Assembly (NCBI GenBank): GCA_009377375.1
Contig: WHUE01000045.1
Location: 1-32,744 of the forward strand
Source: Alphaproteobacteria bacterium
Lineage (GTDB): Bacteria; Pseudomonadota; Alphaproteobacteria; MPNO01; UBA2964
Reading direction: 5' to 3'
Length of the DNA: 32,744 nucleotides
Part shown: positions 16,679 to 25,289 of the stretch, in pieces
Numbering within the stretch: position 1 is the stretch's first letter
How the letters are laid out: each line of letters begins with the position of its first letter
Notes under the pieces: generated by a model
What the model was told of the DNA's origin: nothing
Database searches by the model: none
Seen by the model: the letters and a program-made list of their open reading frames with translations, nothing else
Position numbers and translations under genes: made by a program

Positions 16679-19318
16679 ATGGACGTTGTCGTCGTCGAAT
16701 CCCCGGCCAAGGCCAAGACCATCAACAAGTACCTGGGCAGCGGGTACAAGGTGCTCGCGTCCTATGGCCATGTCCGCGACCTGCCGCCCAAGGACGGTTC
16801 GGTCGATCCCGACAGCGACTTCATCATGATCTGGCAGGTCGGCGACCGGTCCGAAGGCCATCTGAAGGCCATCGCCGAGGCGGTGCGCGGCGCCGAACAC
16901 CTCTATCTGGCCACCGATCCCGACCGCGAGGGCGAGGCGATCTCCTGGCACGTGCAGGAAGTGCTGCGGGCGCGCAAGGCGCTGGACGGCGTCGAAGTGA
17001 AGCGGGTGGTGTTCCACGAGGTCACCAAGGACGCGGTGCTGGAGGCGCTGCGCAACCCGCGCGACCTGGACCAGGGGCTGGTGGAGGCGTATCTCGCCCG
17101 CCGCGCGCTGGATTACCTGGTCGGCTTCACGCTGTCGCCGGTTCTGTGGCGCAAGCTGCCGGGCAGCCGGTCGGCCGGGCGGGTTCAGTCCGTGGCGCTC
17201 CGCCTGGTCTGCGAGCGCGAGGCGGAGGTCGAGGTCTTCCGGCCGCAGGAATACTGGACCGTCCACGGCGCCTTCACCACCGCATCGGGCGCGACGCTCA
17301 CCGCCAGGCTCACCCATCTGGAGGCGAAGAAGCTCGACCGCTTCGACATCGCAAGCGAAGAGCAGGCGACGCGTGCCGCAGAAACCGTGCGCAACGCCGA
17401 ATTCCGCGTCGCCTCGATCGAGCGCAAGACGGTCACGAGGGGCCCCTACCCGCCCTTCACGACCTCCACCCTGCAGCAGGAGGCGTCGCGCAAGCTCGGC
17501 TTCGGCGCGCAGCGCACCATGCGCACCGCCCAGAAGCTTTACGAGGGCATGGAAATCGGCGGCGAGACGGTGGGGCTCATCACCTATATGCGAACCGACA
17601 GCGTGAACATGGCGCAGGAGGCGGTCCACGCCAGCCGCGCGCTGATCCGCAGCCAGTTCGGCCCCTCCTACGTGCCGGAGCACCCCAACGCCTACCGCAA
17701 CCGCTCCAAGAACGCGCAGGAAGCGCACGAGGCGATCCGCCCGACCGATTTCAGCCGCACCCCGGCCCAACTCGCCCACTACCTCGACAGCGACGGGCGC
17801 CGGCTGTACGAGTTGGTCTGGAAGCGCGCGCTGGCCAGCCAGATGGCGCGGGCGACGCTGGAACAGGTGGCTATCGACATCTCCTCCCGGGACCGGATGA
17901 CGACGCTGCGCGCGACCGGCTCGGTCGTGCTGTTCGACGGCTTCCTCAAGCTCTATCAGGAGGATCGCGACGATCCTGCCGACGGCGACGAGGACAGCCG
18001 CGACCGCATCCTGCCCAAGGTGGCGGAGAACGAGAATATGGAGACCGGCGAGGTCACGCCGGAGCAGCATTTCACCAAGCCGCCGCCGCGCTATACCGAG
18101 GCCAGCCTGGTGCGGAAGATGGAAGAATTGGGAATCGGCCGCCCGTCGACCTATGCCTCCATCCTGTCCGTGCTGCAGGAGCGCGACTACGTACGCCTCG
18201 AACAGCGGCGCTTCATCCCCGAGGACCGCGGCCGGGTCGTGACGGCCTTCCTCTCCGGGTTCTTCAACCGCTACATCCAGTACAACTTCACCGCCGAGCT
18301 GGAAGACAAGCTCGATTCGATCGCCATCGGCGAGATCGACTGGAAGGGTGTGCTGCGCGAGTTCTGGGGCGCCTTCCACGAAGCGGTCGAGGGCACGAAG
18401 GATCTCAAGATATCCAACGTGATCGACGCGCTGGACGAGGATCTCGGCCCGCACTTCTTCCCCCCGCGCGAGGACGGCACCGATTCGCGGGTCTGCAAGG
18501 CCTGCGGCGCCGGCCGGCTGGGGCTCAAGCTGGGGCGCGGCGGTCCGTTCATCGGCTGCAGCAACTATCCCGAATGCACCTATACCCGTCCGCTGTCGAT
18601 CGCCGGAGAGGGTGACGACGACGCCGCGTCCACCCCCCGCGAATTGGGCCCGCACCCCGATACCGGCGAGATCGTCTCGCTGCGCAAGGGACCCTTCGGA
18701 TTCTACGTCCAGCTCGGCGAGGCGCAGGGCAAGGAAAAGCCCAAGCGCGTGGCCCTGCCGAAGTCCATACTGCCGGCCGAGATCGAGCTGGATACGGCCG
18801 TGGCGCTGCTCTCGCTGCCGCGCGAGATCGGCGAGCACCCCGAGGACGGCATGATGATCCTCGCCGGGCTGGGGCGCTACGGCCCCTATCTCAAGCACGG
18901 AAGCGCCTATACCTCGCTCGGCCCCGATGACGACGTGCTGAGCATCGGCCTCAACCGCGCCGTCGCCGTGATCAGCGAGAAGCCGGCGCGCGGCGGGGCC
19001 GCCGCGCCGCTGCGCGAAATCGGGCCGCATCCGGAGGACGGCAAGCCGGTCAATCTCTACAAGGGCCGCTACGGCCCCTACGTGAAGCATGGCCGCGTCA
19101 ACGCCTCGCTGCCCAAGGACATGACGCAGGAAAGCATCACGCTCGACGAGGCAGTGGCGCTGCTCACGGCCCGCGCGGCGAAGGGCGGCAAGGGCAGAAG
19201 CGGGGCGAAGAAGGCGCCGGCCAAGAAGGCGGCGAAAAAAGCGGCGAAAAAGGCCCCTGCGAAGAAGAAGAAATCCCCCGCGAAGAAGCCGGCCAGCACC
19301 GCCGGCGCCGACGCCTAG
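16679..19318 (+). CDS. topA: DNA topoisomerase I
   Basis: 879 aa. Type IA topoisomerase that relaxes negative supercoils. N-terminal TOPRIM domain (VVVESPAKAKTINKYLG, ATDPDREGEAISWH), and the active-site Tyr at Y303 in TYMRTDS with R305. One four-Cys zinc ribbon (CKACGAGRL...CSNYPEC, near residues 606-632) is followed by three topoisomerase C-terminal repeats (LGPHPDTGEIVSLRKGPFGFY, IGEHPEDGMMIL..GRYGPYLKHG, IGPHPEDGKPVNLYKGRYGPYVKHG). The last ~40 residues are a Lys/Ala/Pro-rich tail (KKAPAKKAAKK pattern). The ATG at 16679 has only a weak ribosome site. rnr starts 12 bases after the stop. Confidence 0.98.
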   Translation: MDVVVVESPAKAKTINKYLGSGYKVLASYGHVRDLPPKDGSVDPDSDFIMIWQVGDRSEGHLKAIAEAVRGAEHLYLATDPDREGEAISWHVQEVLRARKALDGVEVKRVVFHEVTKDAVLEALRNPRDLDQGLVEAYLARRALDYLVGFTLSPVLWRKLPGSRSAGRVQSVALRLVCEREAEVEVFRPQEYWTVHGAFTTASGATLTARLTHLEAKKLDRFDIASEEQATRAAETVRNAEFRVASIERKTVTRGPYPPFTTSTLQQEASRKLGFGAQRTMRTAQKLYEGMEIGGETVGLITYMRTDSVNMAQEAVHASRALIRSQFGPSYVPEHPNAYRNRSKNAQEAHEAIRPTDFSRTPAQLAHYLDSDGRRLYELVWKRALASQMARATLEQVAIDISSRDRMTTLRATGSVVLFDGFLKLYQEDRDDPADGDEDSRDRILPKVAENENMETGEVTPEQHFTKPPPRYTEASLVRKMEELGIGRPSTYASILSVLQERDYVRLEQRRFIPEDRGRVVTAFLSGFFNRYIQYNFTAELEDKLDSIAIGEIDWKGVLREFWGAFHEAVEGTKDLKISNVIDALDEDLGPHFFPPREDGTDSRVCKACGAGRLGLKLGRGGPFIGCSNYPECTYTRPLSIAGEGDDDAASTPRELGPHPDTGEIVSLRKGPFGFYVQLGEAQGKEKPKRVALPKSILPAEIELDTAVALLSLPREIGEHPEDGMMILAGLGRYGPYLKHGSAYTSLGPDDDVLSIGLNRAVAVISEKPARGGAAAPLREIGPHPEDGKPVNLYKGRYGPYVKHGRVNASLPKDMTQESITLDEAVALLTARAAKGGKGRSGAKKAPAKKAAKKAAKKAPAKKKKSPAKKPASTAGADA

Positions 19319-19330
19319 GCGGGCCGGTCC

Positions 19331-21580
19331 GTGACCAAGCGCGGGAAGGCGTCCTCGGCCAGAGAGTTTCCGTCGCGTGACGACGTCGCCGCCTTCATCC
19401 GCGGGCGCAACGGCGAGGTCAACAAGCGCGAGATCGCGCACGCCTTCAAGCTCGGCCCCGGCGACCGCCATGCGCTCAACCGCCTGCTGGACGCGCTGGC
19501 AGAGGACGGCGTGATCGCGCCCCAGGCCGGACGCGACAAGCGGGGCGGCGGCGCGCTGCCGGCCGTGGGCGTCGTCGAGGTGGTGCGCATCGACGAAGAC
19601 GGCGAGGCCATCGCCTTCCCTGCCGCCTGGCGGGGCAAGGGACCGGCGCCCCATATCCGCATCGCCGCCGACCGGCGCGGCGGCCTCGCGCCCGGCATCG
19701 GCGAGCGCGTTCTTGCCCGGCTGGAACAGGACGGCGCCGGCTACGTCGCGCGGGTGATGAAGCGCATCGAGGCCCGGCCGCGCAGCGTCATCGGCGTGTT
19801 CCGGGCCGAAAAATCCGGCGGCTGGCTGGAGCCTACCGACAAGCGGCTGAAGACGAACTTCCCGATCGCGGCCGGCGATACCGGCGACGCCGCGGAGGGC
19901 GAGCTGGTGCTGTGCGAGACACGCCCGCCGTCGCGCGGCGGCGGGCCGGCGGCCGCCGTGGTGCGCGAGGTCATCGGCCATATCGACGCGCCGCGCGCCG
20001 CCAGCCTGATCGCCATCCACACCCACGGCATACCGACCGACTTCACCGACGAGGCCGTTGCCCAGGCGGAGTCCGCCGAGCCCGCGCCGATGGGCGCCCG
20101 GCTGGATTTGCGCGATGTGCCGCTGGTGACCATCGACGGCGCCGACGCGCGCGATTTCGACGACGCGGTCTGGGCCGCGCCCGACGACGATCCGGAGAAT
20201 CCCGGCGGGTGGCATCTCCGCGTCGCCATCGCCGACGTGGCCTGGTACGTGCGTCCGGGCGACGCGCTGGACCGCTGCGCCTATGAGCGCGGCAACTCGG
20301 TCTACTTTCCCGACCGGGTCGTCCCGATGCTGCCCGAGGCGCTGTCCAACGGGCTGTGCTCGCTGCGCCCCGACGAGGAGCGCGCCTGTCTCGCCGTCGA
20401 CATCCGGATCGACGCGGAGGGACGCAAGCGCCGCCACGTCTTCCACCGCGCGATGATGCGCAGCGCGGTGCGGCTGACCTACGAGGCCGTGCAGGCGGCC
20501 CGCGACGCCGGGGGCAAGCCTGCCGACGCCCTGCCCGACGGGCTGATGGACGCGCTCTACGGGGCGTATGCGGCGCTGCACATCCAGCGCGAGCAGCGCG
20601 GCACCGTCGACCTGGACTTGCCGGAGCGCCGCGCCGTGATGACCGAGGACGGCCGCATCGAGCGCATCGAGGCGCGGCCGCGCTACGACAGCCACCGGCT
20701 GATCGAGGAATTCATGATCTGCGCCAATGTCTGTGCGGCGGAAACGCTGGAGTCGCTGCGCCAGCCCTGCATGTACCGGGTGCATGACGAGCCGGCCCCC
20801 GACCGGCTGGTGGCCCTGCGCCGCTTCCTGGAGACACTGGGCTACAACCTCGGCGGCGGCCAGGCCGTGCGTCCGCGCCATTTCGCCCAGCTCCTCAAGA
20901 AGGTCGCCGGTACGCCGCGGGCCCACGCCGTCAACGACGCCGTGCTGCGCAGCCAGGCGCAGGCCGTGTACAGCCCCGACAATCTGGGTCATTTCGGGCT
21001 GGCGCTACGGCGGTACGCCCATTTCACCTCGCCCATCCGGCGCTATTCCGACCTGCTGGTCCACCGCGCGCTGATCACCGGGCTGAAGCTCGGCGCCGGC
21101 GGGCTGGAGCGCAACGCCGCCGAACGCTTCACCGAGGCCGGCGAACACATTTCCGGCACCGAACGCCGCGCCATGATGGCGGAGCGCGACACCATGGACC
21201 GCCTGGTCGCGGCGTGGATGGAGCAGCATATCGGCGCGGAGTTCAGCGGCCGCATCTCCGGCGTCGAGCGGTTCGGCATCTTCGTCCGGCTCGATGAAAC
21301 CGGCGCGGACGGGCTGCTGCCGGCATCGGCGCTGGGGCCGGAGCGGCTGCGCTTCGACAGGGCGCGCAACATGCTTTCGGGGCGCGGCGCGACCTACCGG
21401 CTGGGCGACGCGATCCGCGTGCGGCTTGCCGAGGCCGCGCCGGTCACCGGCGGGCTGCTCTTCGCCCCGGCAAGGGACGGCGGCGGCAGCGGAGGTCAGA
21501 GCCGGGGCCGCAAAGCGCCCGGCAAGGGGCCCGGCCCGCAGCGCCCGCGCGGCAAGCCGCGCCGCGGCGGCGGACGCTGA
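19331..21580 (+). CDS. rnr: Ribonuclease R
   Basis: 749 aa from a GTG start. 3'-5' exoribonuclease for structured RNA, also needed in RNA quality control. An N-terminal winged-helix region (EVNKREIAHAFKLGPGDRHALNRLLDAL), cold-shock domains, the RNB catalytic domain with D269, D275, D277 and D278 (TIDGADARDFDDAVW), and HFTSPIRRYSDLLVHRAL are seen. The S1 domain is at about 634-710 (GAEFSGRISGVERFGIFVRLD). The C-terminal tail is Gly/Arg/Lys-rich (RGRKAPGKG...RRGGGR), as expected for RNA binding. It is 12 bases after topA, suggesting one transcript. Confidence 0.97.
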   Translation: MTKRGKASSAREFPSRDDVAAFIRGRNGEVNKREIAHAFKLGPGDRHALNRLLDALAEDGVIAPQAGRDKRGGGALPAVGVVEVVRIDEDGEAIAFPAAWRGKGPAPHIRIAADRRGGLAPGIGERVLARLEQDGAGYVARVMKRIEARPRSVIGVFRAEKSGGWLEPTDKRLKTNFPIAAGDTGDAAEGELVLCETRPPSRGGGPAAAVVREVIGHIDAPRAASLIAIHTHGIPTDFTDEAVAQAESAEPAPMGARLDLRDVPLVTIDGADARDFDDAVWAAPDDDPENPGGWHLRVAIADVAWYVRPGDALDRCAYERGNSVYFPDRVVPMLPEALSNGLCSLRPDEERACLAVDIRIDAEGRKRRHVFHRAMMRSAVRLTYEAVQAARDAGGKPADALPDGLMDALYGAYAALHIQREQRGTVDLDLPERRAVMTEDGRIERIEARPRYDSHRLIEEFMICANVCAAETLESLRQPCMYRVHDEPAPDRLVALRRFLETLGYNLGGGQAVRPRHFAQLLKKVAGTPRAHAVNDAVLRSQAQAVYSPDNLGHFGLALRRYAHFTSPIRRYSDLLVHRALITGLKLGAGGLERNAAERFTEAGEHISGTERRAMMAERDTMDRLVAAWMEQHIGAEFSGRISGVERFGIFVRLDETGADGLLPASALGPERLRFDRARNMLSGRGATYRLGDAIRVRLAEAAPVTGGLLFAPARDGGGSGGQSRGRKAPGKGPGPQRPRGKPRRGGGR

Positions 21581-21751
21581 GGGTCGTCCGCCCGGTGCCC
21601 CGCCGGGCCCGAATCAGCCAGCCGCATTAAATTTTCGTTCAGCGTTTGGGTCGATGGTCTTTCCCGGGACTTGTTTTGGCCATAATCCCTGCGCAGCATG
21701 GAACGAAGAGCGGCGGGCGTCGCCCGTTGCCGGACGAGGGGAAGAACGGGC

Positions 21752-23329
21752 ATGATCCGTTTGAACAGGGCGGCTGAACGCGCCGAGGGGCACCGGCATC
21801 GGCGCCTTCTCGCCCCGGCGGCCATCGTCGCCGCCGCGCTGCTCGCCGGCTGCACCACGCACCCGCCCCCGGACGCAGGCAGCGTTTCCGCCGGCCATGT
21901 GCTTTCGGTGGGATTTTCGAACCTGTCGCAGCGCTACATCGAACCGGTGCGGCCGGAGACGCTGGCGCTGGTGGGTCTTAACGGCCTGGCGCAGATTTCG
22001 CCGGGGCTGGGGGTCGCGCGCCAGGACAGCAACGTGACGATCACCCTCAACGGCGTCCGGATCGGGCAGCATCCCGCGCCCGGCGACGACGACGTGCATG
22101 GCTGGGCACGGCTCGCCGCCGCCGCGCTCGAAAATGCGCGCCGCGCCGCGCCCGCTGTGCGGGACACCGGCATCGAGGAAATATACAGGACGGTGTTCCG
22201 GGGCGCGCTGACCGGGCTCGACCGCTATTCGCGCTACGCCACCCCCGAGGCGACGCGGCGCAGCCGGGCGTCCCGGGACGGGTTCGGGGGGCTCGGCATC
22301 ACCATCGACCAGGACGACGGCACCACCGTCATCACCCGTGTGCACGAAGGCACGCCGGCGGCGGCAGCCGGGCTGAAGGTGGACGACCGGATCACCCATG
22401 TCGATTCCCGCCCGATCCACGCCCTGCCGCTGGCCGACGTGGTCACGCTGCTGCGCGGTCCGGTGGAAGACGCCGTGAAGCTGACGCTGGAACGGGACGG
22501 CCGGCCCGCGCCCTTCACCGCCTCGGTCACCCGCGCCCACATCGTGGTGCCCACGGTGCATGCGCGCCGCGAGGGCGGCATGCTCAACATCAAGCTCAGC
22601 GGCTTCAACCAGGGCACGGCGTCGGCGCTGCGCCGGGCGCTGGCCGAGGCCGAGCGCGAGATGGGAGCGGAGCTCAAGGGCATTATCCTCGATCTGCGCG
22701 GCAACCCCGGCGGGCTGCTGGACCAGGCCGTGGCGGTGGCCGACATGTTCATCAGCCGCGGTCGCATCATCTCGACCAAGGGCCGCCACCCGGACAGCGA
22801 CCAGATCTTCGACGCCACGCCGGGCGAACTGGCCGCGGGACGGCCTCTGGCCGTGCTGGTCAACGGGCGGTCCGCCTCGGCGGCCGAGATCGTCGCCGTA
22901 GCGCTGCGCGATGCGGGACGGGCGGTGATCATCGGCTCCACCTCTTTCGGGAAAGGCACGGTGCAGACCATCATCCCGATGCCCAACGGCGGCGAAATGA
23001 TCCTGACCTGGGCGCGCATCCATGCGCCGTCCGGCCAGACGCTGGACCATCAGGGCGTCGTCCCGGCGCTATGCACCGCCGGCGAGGAAAAGCGCGTCGC
23101 CGCGCTGATCGCGGCGCTGGAAGCGGCGCATGCCGCGCACCTGCCGCTGGCCGGCAAGACATACCGTCCCCAGAAGGGGACGCCGCATTTTTCCAAGGCG
23201 GACCGCGGCGCCTGCCCGCCGAGCCCGGCCGAGGGCGCCGCCGATCTGCGCGCAGCCCGGCTGCTGCTGGGCGACACCGCGCTTTATGCCCAGGCGGTCA
23301 CCGGCGCGGCGAGCATCGCCCGCAGATAG
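21752..23329 (+). CDS. S41-family C-terminal processing protease, lipoprotein
   Basis: 525 aa from the ATG at 21752 (GAGGGGAAG upstream). A lipobox LAGC at residues 31-34 makes it a likely lipoprotein anchored at C34. A PDZ-like region (FGGLGITIDQDDGTTVITRVHEGTPAAAAGLKVDDRI) precedes the S41 protease domain (GIILDLRGNPGGLLDQAV, LVNGRSASAAEIVAVALRD). The catalytic pair can be placed at S376 and K401 (SFGKGTVQT), with the usual 25-residue spacing. CtpA-type proteases trim periplasmic or envelope proteins. The lipoprotein form is less common than the signal-anchored type. The N-terminal ~100 residues before the PDZ region are not recognisable. The substrate is unknown. Confidence 0.93.
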   Translation: MIRLNRAAERAEGHRHRRLLAPAAIVAAALLAGCTTHPPPDAGSVSAGHVLSVGFSNLSQRYIEPVRPETLALVGLNGLAQISPGLGVARQDSNVTITLNGVRIGQHPAPGDDDVHGWARLAAAALENARRAAPAVRDTGIEEIYRTVFRGALTGLDRYSRYATPEATRRSRASRDGFGGLGITIDQDDGTTVITRVHEGTPAAAAGLKVDDRITHVDSRPIHALPLADVVTLLRGPVEDAVKLTLERDGRPAPFTASVTRAHIVVPTVHARREGGMLNIKLSGFNQGTASALRRALAEAEREMGAELKGIILDLRGNPGGLLDQAVAVADMFISRGRIISTKGRHPDSDQIFDATPGELAAGRPLAVLVNGRSASAAEIVAVALRDAGRAVIIGSTSFGKGTVQTIIPMPNGGEMILTWARIHAPSGQTLDHQGVVPALCTAGEEKRVAALIAALEAAHAAHLPLAGKTYRPQKGTPHFSKADRGACPPSPAEGAADLRAARLLLGDTALYAQAVTGAASIARR

Positions 23330-23365
23330 GCCCTGTTACGGCAGGCAAAAAATCCTCGACCGTGG

Positions 23366-23392
23366 GGAACCTTTTCGCGGCCGGGCCTGTCC
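23366..23392 (+). promoter_or_regulatory. Candidate ECF-sigma promoter of the DUF4340 gene
   Basis: GGAACC, 17 bases, GTCC. Beyond the core boxes its sequence resembles the sigma gene's own promoter: GGGAACC and a TTT follow-on are shared, and GCCTGTCC is identical. It lies 82 bases upstream of the ATG at 23474. A perfect TATAAT occurs at 23394-23399 but has no good -35. Confidence 0.65.
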
Positions 23393-23473
23393 TTATAATA
23401 AGACCGACCCCGCCTTTGCGGCGCCGGGAATTTGGCGCGCGCTGCTGCTGCCGCCCAACATTCGATTGAGGCC

Positions 23474-24637
23474 ATGACCCAAAACCGTACATCCGCCAGC
23501 GAAGCATCGTCCTCCGGACGTGAGAAGCCGGGTGCAGCCCGGTCGAAGGGCCGATCCGCGACGGTCGCCGTGCTGGCGGCCATTGGCGCGGTCGTCGTCG
23601 TAACCGCCGGACTGGCCGTCATGGTATGGCAGTTCCAGCCGTCCGGGATTTCGGGTTTCGAAAGCGCGGACGGGCGCACCCTGTTCCAGGACCTCGGCAA
23701 CAGGCAGCGGGACGCGCAGTCGGTGGCGATCCGCGTGCAGGACAGCCGGGTCACGCTCGAGCGCGCGGAGCCCGGGTGGCGCCTGGCCGAACGGGACGGC
23801 TATCCGGTGCGCGAAGGGGCGGTAGACGAGTTCCTGCGCAAAATGGCCGGGCTGAAGGCTGCCCTGGTCAGCGAGACGCAGCAGCCGTCCTATGGCGAAT
23901 TCGGCGTGAACGCGCCGGATGCTCCGCCCGCGTCGGCGGTCACCGTGTCGGTCAAGGACGCCGAGGGACGCGAGATCGCGGCGGCCGCCCTGGGTCATAC
24001 GTTCAGTGCCCCGGGCCTGTCCCAGGGGCGGGGGACGTTCATCCGTGTCCAGGGCGATTCCCGGGTGTGGCTCGCCGATGGCGTGGTGTCGGTGCCGACG
24101 GAGCCGGCCGTATGGCTCGACAAGGACATCCTGGATATTCCCGCGGACCGGATTCAGCGCATCGAGCTTTCGGGCGGGTCGACGGAACGCATCGTGCTGG
24201 CGCGCAACGAGGGTGGCGAGCTCCACATCGCCGAGGGCGTTTCCGAGGAAGCGTCGCGCGAGGGCTCCACGCTCGTGAGCACGTTTTCCGGGCTGTTCAC
24301 GCGGCTGGCGTTCGAGGACATACAGGCCGCCGACGCGCTGCCGCCCCGGTTCAACAGGGCCCGCCGCTGCGTCGTGCAAACCACCGACGGCATCGCGTAT
24401 ACCGTGGACCTGCTCACCTCCAGCGGGGATCCCGCAACGGCCGAGGACACCACTGCGGCGCGGGAAATCTGGGCAAGGTTCTCGGCCGCGCCGGCCGACA
24501 ATGCGGACGCGTCGTCCGAGGCGCGACAGGCCGTCCAGCGGTTCAACGAGCGTCATTCCGGCTGGGCGTACCGGATGCCGCTGTACCTCATCGACAATCT
24601 CAGCATCAACATCGCGCAGCAGGACCGCGTGAGGTAG
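23474..24637 (+). CDS. DUF4340-domain membrane protein
   Basis: 387 aa from the ATG at 23474 with GAGG upstream. One N-terminal membrane segment (~30-52, after a charged tail), then a long extracytoplasmic domain of repeated short strand/helix units such as RVTLERAEPGWRLAERDGYPVREGAVDEFLRKMAGLKAA, the DUF4340 signature. DUF4340 proteins are usually encoded next to ABC-2 or gliding-type transporter genes (GldG-like). None is visible here, so this copy stands alone. Function unknown. The ECF-type promoter upstream suggests a role in envelope stress. Confidence 0.8.
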   Translation: MTQNRTSASEASSSGREKPGAARSKGRSATVAVLAAIGAVVVVTAGLAVMVWQFQPSGISGFESADGRTLFQDLGNRQRDAQSVAIRVQDSRVTLERAEPGWRLAERDGYPVREGAVDEFLRKMAGLKAALVSETQQPSYGEFGVNAPDAPPASAVTVSVKDAEGREIAAAALGHTFSAPGLSQGRGTFIRVQGDSRVWLADGVVSVPTEPAVWLDKDILDIPADRIQRIELSGGSTERIVLARNEGGELHIAEGVSEEASREGSTLVSTFSGLFTRLAFEDIQAADALPPRFNRARRCVVQTTDGIAYTVDLLTSSGDPATAEDTTAAREIWARFSAAPADNADASSEARQAVQRFNERHSGWAYRMPLYLIDNLSINIAQQDRVR

Positions 24638-24643
24638 AAGCAA

Positions 24644-24681
24644 GGACGGCGTGCCCGGCAGGAACGCCGGGCACGCCGTCC
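24644..24681. terminator. Strong bidirectional hairpin
   Basis: Perfect 16-bp stem (GGACGGCGTGCCCGGC and its reverse complement) with a 6-base loop AGGAAC, in the gap between the convergent DUF4340 and DUF4168 genes. No T-tract follows, yet the position and stability make it the likely shared 3' end structure. Confidence 0.7.
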
Positions 24682-24695
24682 GGGCGGCACCGCCG

Positions 24696-25076
24696 TCAGC
24701 GAAGGTACTGGTTGATTTTCGCCGCGGTTTCGGGATCGGTGCGCGCGACCATGGAGATCTGGTTGTACTGATCGACCGAGAGCCCCTTCTTCTCGATGGC
24801 GTCGACCATCTCCGCGGTCGCCTCACGGCGGACGACCTGCTGGTCCTCCTCCGATTTCGCGGTTTCCATCTTCGGCTGGTACTCGTTGCTGATCTCCTTA
24901 ACCTCCTTGACCGCTTCGGCGTAGGTCTTGAGCTGGTCGTCGCTGAAGGACGCACCCTGCTTCTGCTCCATGCCCGGCTGACCCGACGCACCGGCGCCCT
25001 GCGCCGCGGCGGGGACGGTCCAGGCGGAACCCGCCGCGAGGGCTGCGGCGAGGGCGATGATGCTTGCGCGTTTCAT
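24696..25076 (-). CDS. DUF4168-domain exported protein
   Basis: 126 aa with a signal peptide (~1-25, ending AAA). The mature protein is a helical DUF4168 domain (FSDDQLKTYAEAVKEVKEISNEY, then DAIEKKGLSVDQYNQISMVARTDPETAAKINQYL). DUF4168 proteins are small, widely distributed and mostly uncharacterised. The ATG at 25076 has GGAAAGGAAA upstream. It is divergent from the ECF sigma gene and has its own GGAACT-N17-GTCTGA element, so it is probably a target of that sigma factor. Confidence 0.85.
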   Translation of the reverse strand: MKRASIIALAAALAAGSAWTVPAAAQGAGASGQPGMEQKQGASFSDDQLKTYAEAVKEVKEISNEYQPKMETAKSEEDQQVVRREATAEMVDAIEKKGLSVDQYNQISMVARTDPETAAKINQYLR

Positions 25077-25157
25077 GATGTTTCCTTTCCTTTGATGATC
25101 TTCGTCCGAATGCCGACGGCGACGCGATCCACGCGTCGCCGTCGGCCCGACCCCCTT

Positions 25158-25185
25158 CAGACAGCCGCACGGCCCGGGTAGTTCC
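25158..25185 (-). promoter_or_regulatory. ECF-type promoter of the DUF4168 gene
   Basis: Minus strand: GGAACT, 17 bases, GTCTGA (the last base at 25157). It closely fits the RpoE/ECF pattern of GGAACTT and TCTGA boxes. It lies about 80 bases upstream of the DUF4168 ATG and shares spacing with the divergent sigma-gene element. Confidence 0.7.
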
Positions 25186-25221
25186 ATCGCCGGTGAAAGT
25201 CGCCGCCGGCGTCGGGCCGCG

Positions 25222-25248
25222 GGAACCATTTGCGCGCCGCGCCTGTCC
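25222..25248 (+). promoter_or_regulatory. Autoregulatory ECF promoter of the sigma gene
   Basis: GGAACC, 17 bases, GTCC, 41 bases upstream of the sigma gene ATG at 25290. It has the same architecture as the elements before the DUF4168 and DUF4340 genes. ECF sigma factors commonly activate their own operon from such sites. Confidence 0.7.
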
Positions 25249-25289
25249 ATACTGGACACGGGATCAGGCGAGGCTTACCTGAAAGGGCG

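Noticed and set aside
19719..19747. A GGAACA-N16-GTC match inside rnr
   Set aside because: The spacing is one base short and it lies within coding sequence with no start downstream.
16265..20992. A 1,575-codon open frame on the minus strand across dprA, topA and rnr
   Set aside because: It is antisense to three clearly recognisable genes, has no family-like sequence, and long antisense frames are expected in GC-rich DNA where stop codons are rare.
23394..23399. A perfect TATAAT upstream of the DUF4340 gene as a sigma-70 promoter
   Set aside because: No acceptable -35 is present at 16-18 bases; the ECF-type element directly overlapping this region explains the promoter better.
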